Assembly: GCA_035939615.1 (NCBI GenBank)
Contig: DASZFP010000156.1
Location: 1-7,563 of the forward strand
From: VBCK01 sp035939615
GTDB lineage: Bacteria; Pseudomonadota; Gammaproteobacteria; Burkholderiales; Burkholderiaceae_F
DNA length: 7,563 nucleotides
Direction: 5' to 3'
Shown: positions 6,615 to 7,563 of the stretch, in pieces
Layout: each line of letters starts with the position of its first letter
How positions within the stretch are numbered: position 1 is the first letter of the stretch
Position numbers and translations under genes: made by a program
The notes under the pieces: generated by a model
What the model saw: the letters and a program-made list of their open reading frames with translations, nothing else
The model's database searches: none
Told to the model about the DNA's origin: nothing

Positions 6615-6950
6615 CTAGCGCGTCACGCCCGAGTTATCCATCCCGTTGCGGTTCAGTTCCAGGTCGTTCACGACGCTCGAGACGCCCGGCACCAGCTCAG
6701 CCACGCTCTTCGCCTCGTAGAGTTCCGGTGGATCCCAGACAAAGCCGGTCAGACGCACCACGCCGTTATCGGCGCGAACGTAGATGTGTTTGGCGTACAG
6801 ATGCTTGTCCGCATCCAGTGCGGCCTGCACGCGCTCGGCGGTTTCCCGGTCGGCCTGACGTTGAGCGTCGCTCTTTGCGGGACCCGTCGCACACGCGGCC
6901 ACGCAGCCCAGCAACGCCAGCGCGAATCCCGTGCACGCGGCGCGGTTCAT
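6615..6950 (-). CDS. BON-domain lipoprotein
   Basis: This 111-residue protein has a lipoprotein-type signal (MNRAACTGFALALLGCVAAC). Either L13-L14-G15-C16 or V17-A18-A19-C20 fits a lipobox, so the mature protein would be anchored in the envelope. Residues about 38-100 form a single BON domain (ERVQAALDADKHLYAKHIYV, then NGVVRLTGF and VPGVSSVVNDLEL), a fold linked to envelope or phospholipid binding in proteins such as OsmY and DolP. It is related to the BON protein encoded just upstream. The start is uncertain. ATG 6950 overlaps the stop of a possible small ORF (ATGA) but has no ribosome site close by. AGGAGG (6968-6973) is instead 5 nt before an in-frame TTG at 6962, which would add four residues. 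It is the last gene of the minus-strand cluster. Confidence 0.85.
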   Translation of the reverse strand: MNRAACTGFALALLGCVAACATGPAKSDAQRQADRETAERVQAALDADKHLYAKHIYVRADNGVVRLTGFVWDPPELYEAKSVAELVPGVSSVVNDLELNRNGMDNSGVTR

Positions 6951-7060
6951 GATTGCAGACAAATCGTCCTCCTGATCGCGGTCATCGCGATGATGTATGC
7001 GGCAGCCGCGGCAGCTCCGAGCTCCTGCTGCGGCCCGCGCCTTACGCACCACTCAGTCAT
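6947..7060 (-). CDS. Possible 37-residue ORF coupled to both BON genes
   Basis: The frame runs from ATG 7060-7058 to TGA 6949-6947. Its ATG overlaps the TGA of the upstream BON gene, and its own TGA overlaps the ATG of the downstream BON gene; both junctions are ATGA. The product would begin MTEWCVRRGPQQELG and continue with a short hydrophobic stretch (six Ala, then YIIAMTAI) and a basic end. Against it: GC at third positions is about 72 percent, lower than in neighbouring genes, three AGG codons occur, and no ribosome site other than coupling is seen. It has no recognised family. It may instead be only a spacer whose frame happens to be open. Confidence 0.3.
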   Translation of the reverse strand: MTEWCVRRGPQQELGAAAAAAYIIAMTAIRRTICLQS

Positions 7061-7425
7061 TGATCCAGGCCCGCAATCACCTCGATCTCGTTGACGACGC
7101 GCCGCCTGCCCGCCACCCGGCGCGCCAGCAGCCACGTGCGCTGCAGGTCGCCGTAGTCGAGTGCGATTCCCTGCAGCCTCACGATGCCATTCTCCGTCAC
7201 GACCTCGATGTGATCGGCATACACGTACGGATCATCCTGCAGCACCTTCAGCACCCTGGCGGTCAGTACCGCGTCCGCCTCCTTCCTCGCAGTGATGACC
7301 ACCTCTTCCAGCTTGGTCCCGCCGGGGCTTGCCTGCGCCGGCAGAGGCGGCGGGGCCCCGAGAACGGCCGCCCCCAGCGTCGCCGCCAGGAGCAGGCCGC
7401 CCGGGTAGTGTCTGGACCCCGCCAT
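7057..7425 (-). CDS. Secreted BON-domain protein with TonB-box-like segment
   Basis: This 122-residue protein has a cleavable signal peptide (hydrophobic core about residues 9-23, likely cut at AQA before S33). It is followed by KLEEVVITARKEAD (38-51) and one BON domain (about 52-117: LTARVLKVLQDDPYVYADHI, NGIVRLQGI, RRVVNEIEV). The segment LEEVVITARK resembles the TonB-box start of mature TonB-dependent receptors, which is unexpected on a small BON protein. The domain aligns with the following BON lipoprotein through the shared pattern YAxHIxV...NGxVRLxG...VVNxxE. No strong ribosome site precedes ATG 7425; the upstream barrel gene ends 30 nt away, so coupling or weak initiation is likely. 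The location is probably periplasm or outer membrane, and the function is unknown. Confidence 0.82.
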   Translation of the reverse strand: MAGSRHYPGGLLLAATLGAAVLGAPPPLPAQASPGGTKLEEVVITARKEADAVLTARVLKVLQDDPYVYADHIEVVTENGIVRLQGIALDYGDLQRTWLLARRVAGRRRVVNEIEVIAGLDQ

Positions 7426-7455
7426 GCCGCGCTGCTTACCCGTATCGCCGGCATA

Positions 7456-7563
7456 TCAGAACTTGAAATTGAGACCCGTCGAGACTCCGATCGGATGGCA
7501 GCCACCCCAGGTCGTGGGACCGGCACTGCTGTAGTCGATGAACATCGCGTGCGTGGCGTCGTG
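7456..7563 (-). CDS. Outer-membrane beta-barrel protein, C-terminal 35 residues (partial)
   Basis: The minus-strand frame is open from the window edge to TGA at 7458-7456 and was too short to appear as a full ORF. It ends HPIGVSTGLNFKF. Alternating polar and apolar residues with a terminal phenylalanine are the classic C-terminal strand signal read by the BAM machinery. Just before it are DATHAMFIDYSS and a Trp-Gly-Gly-Cys turn. The exact family (porin-like, OmpW-like or other) cannot be named from 35 residues. It lies 30 nt upstream of the BON gene on the same strand and is probably co-transcribed with it. Confidence 0.6.
   Translation of the reverse strand, partial: HDATHAMFIDYSSAGPTTWGGCHPIGVSTGLNFKF

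Noticed and set aside
5821..6618. 265-codon plus-strand frame extending past atoE
   Set aside because: Most of it is a shifted frame of atoE. The part past the atoE stop shows no motif and lacks a start of its own.
7013..7023. Odd palindrome AGCTC-C-GAGCT
   Set aside because: A one-base loop cannot form a hairpin, and short palindromes like this are expected by chance at this base composition.
6786..7094. 102-codon plus-strand frame containing a hydrophobic stretch
   Set aside because: It lies opposite the BON genes, and its hydrophobic part comes from GC-rich antisense of the spacer. There is no ribosome site or family match.

Overview
The window is GC-rich, with strong GC bias at third codon positions and clear Shine-Dalgarno sites. 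It carries Gram-negative envelope proteins: an outer-membrane barrel terminus, BON-domain proteins and a Sec-exported protein. A high-GC proteobacterium fits best. The lineage is inferred from style only (Steroidobacter/Xanthomonadales-like Gammaproteobacteria are one guess). Nothing points to a phage, plasmid, insertion sequence or CRISPR array. It looks like ordinary chromosome with one well-defined regulatory node.

Layout. Bases 1-1035 (+) are the C-terminal part of a molybdenum hydroxylase large subunit (xanthine dehydrogenase/isoquinoline 1-oxidoreductase type). It runs tail-to-tail into a threonine synthase-like PLP enzyme (971-2179, -), and the two overlap by 65 bp. Divergent from the PLP enzyme, 61 bp away, is an APC-family amino acid permease (2241-3569, +). 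The permease converges on an exported COG4798-type methyltransferase (3590-4438, -) across a 20-bp gap that is filled by a small hairpin.

The methyltransferase is transcribed divergently from a MerR-family regulator (4527-4937, +). The 88-bp gap between them holds a textbook MerR-type promoter facing the methyltransferase: TTGACT, a 19-bp spacer, TAGAGT, with an inverted repeat filling the spacer. The regulator has a C-x-C-x5-C cluster that lines up with three of the four Fe-S cysteines of SoxR. This regulator, operator and exported methyltransferase is the most coherent candidate for a little-described system here. Downstream of the regulator on the same strand is an AtoE-family short-chain fatty acid transporter (5081-6418).

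The right end is a minus-strand cluster, read in its own direction: the C-terminus of an outer-membrane beta-barrel protein (7456-7563), a secreted BON protein with a TonB-box-like segment (7057-7425), a possible 37-residue ORF joined to both neighbours by ATGA overlaps (6947-7060), and a BON lipoprotein (6615-6950). A GC-rich hairpin follows the cluster in the 196-bp gap before the end of atoE. The two BON proteins are visibly related and probably act in the periplasm or at the outer membrane.
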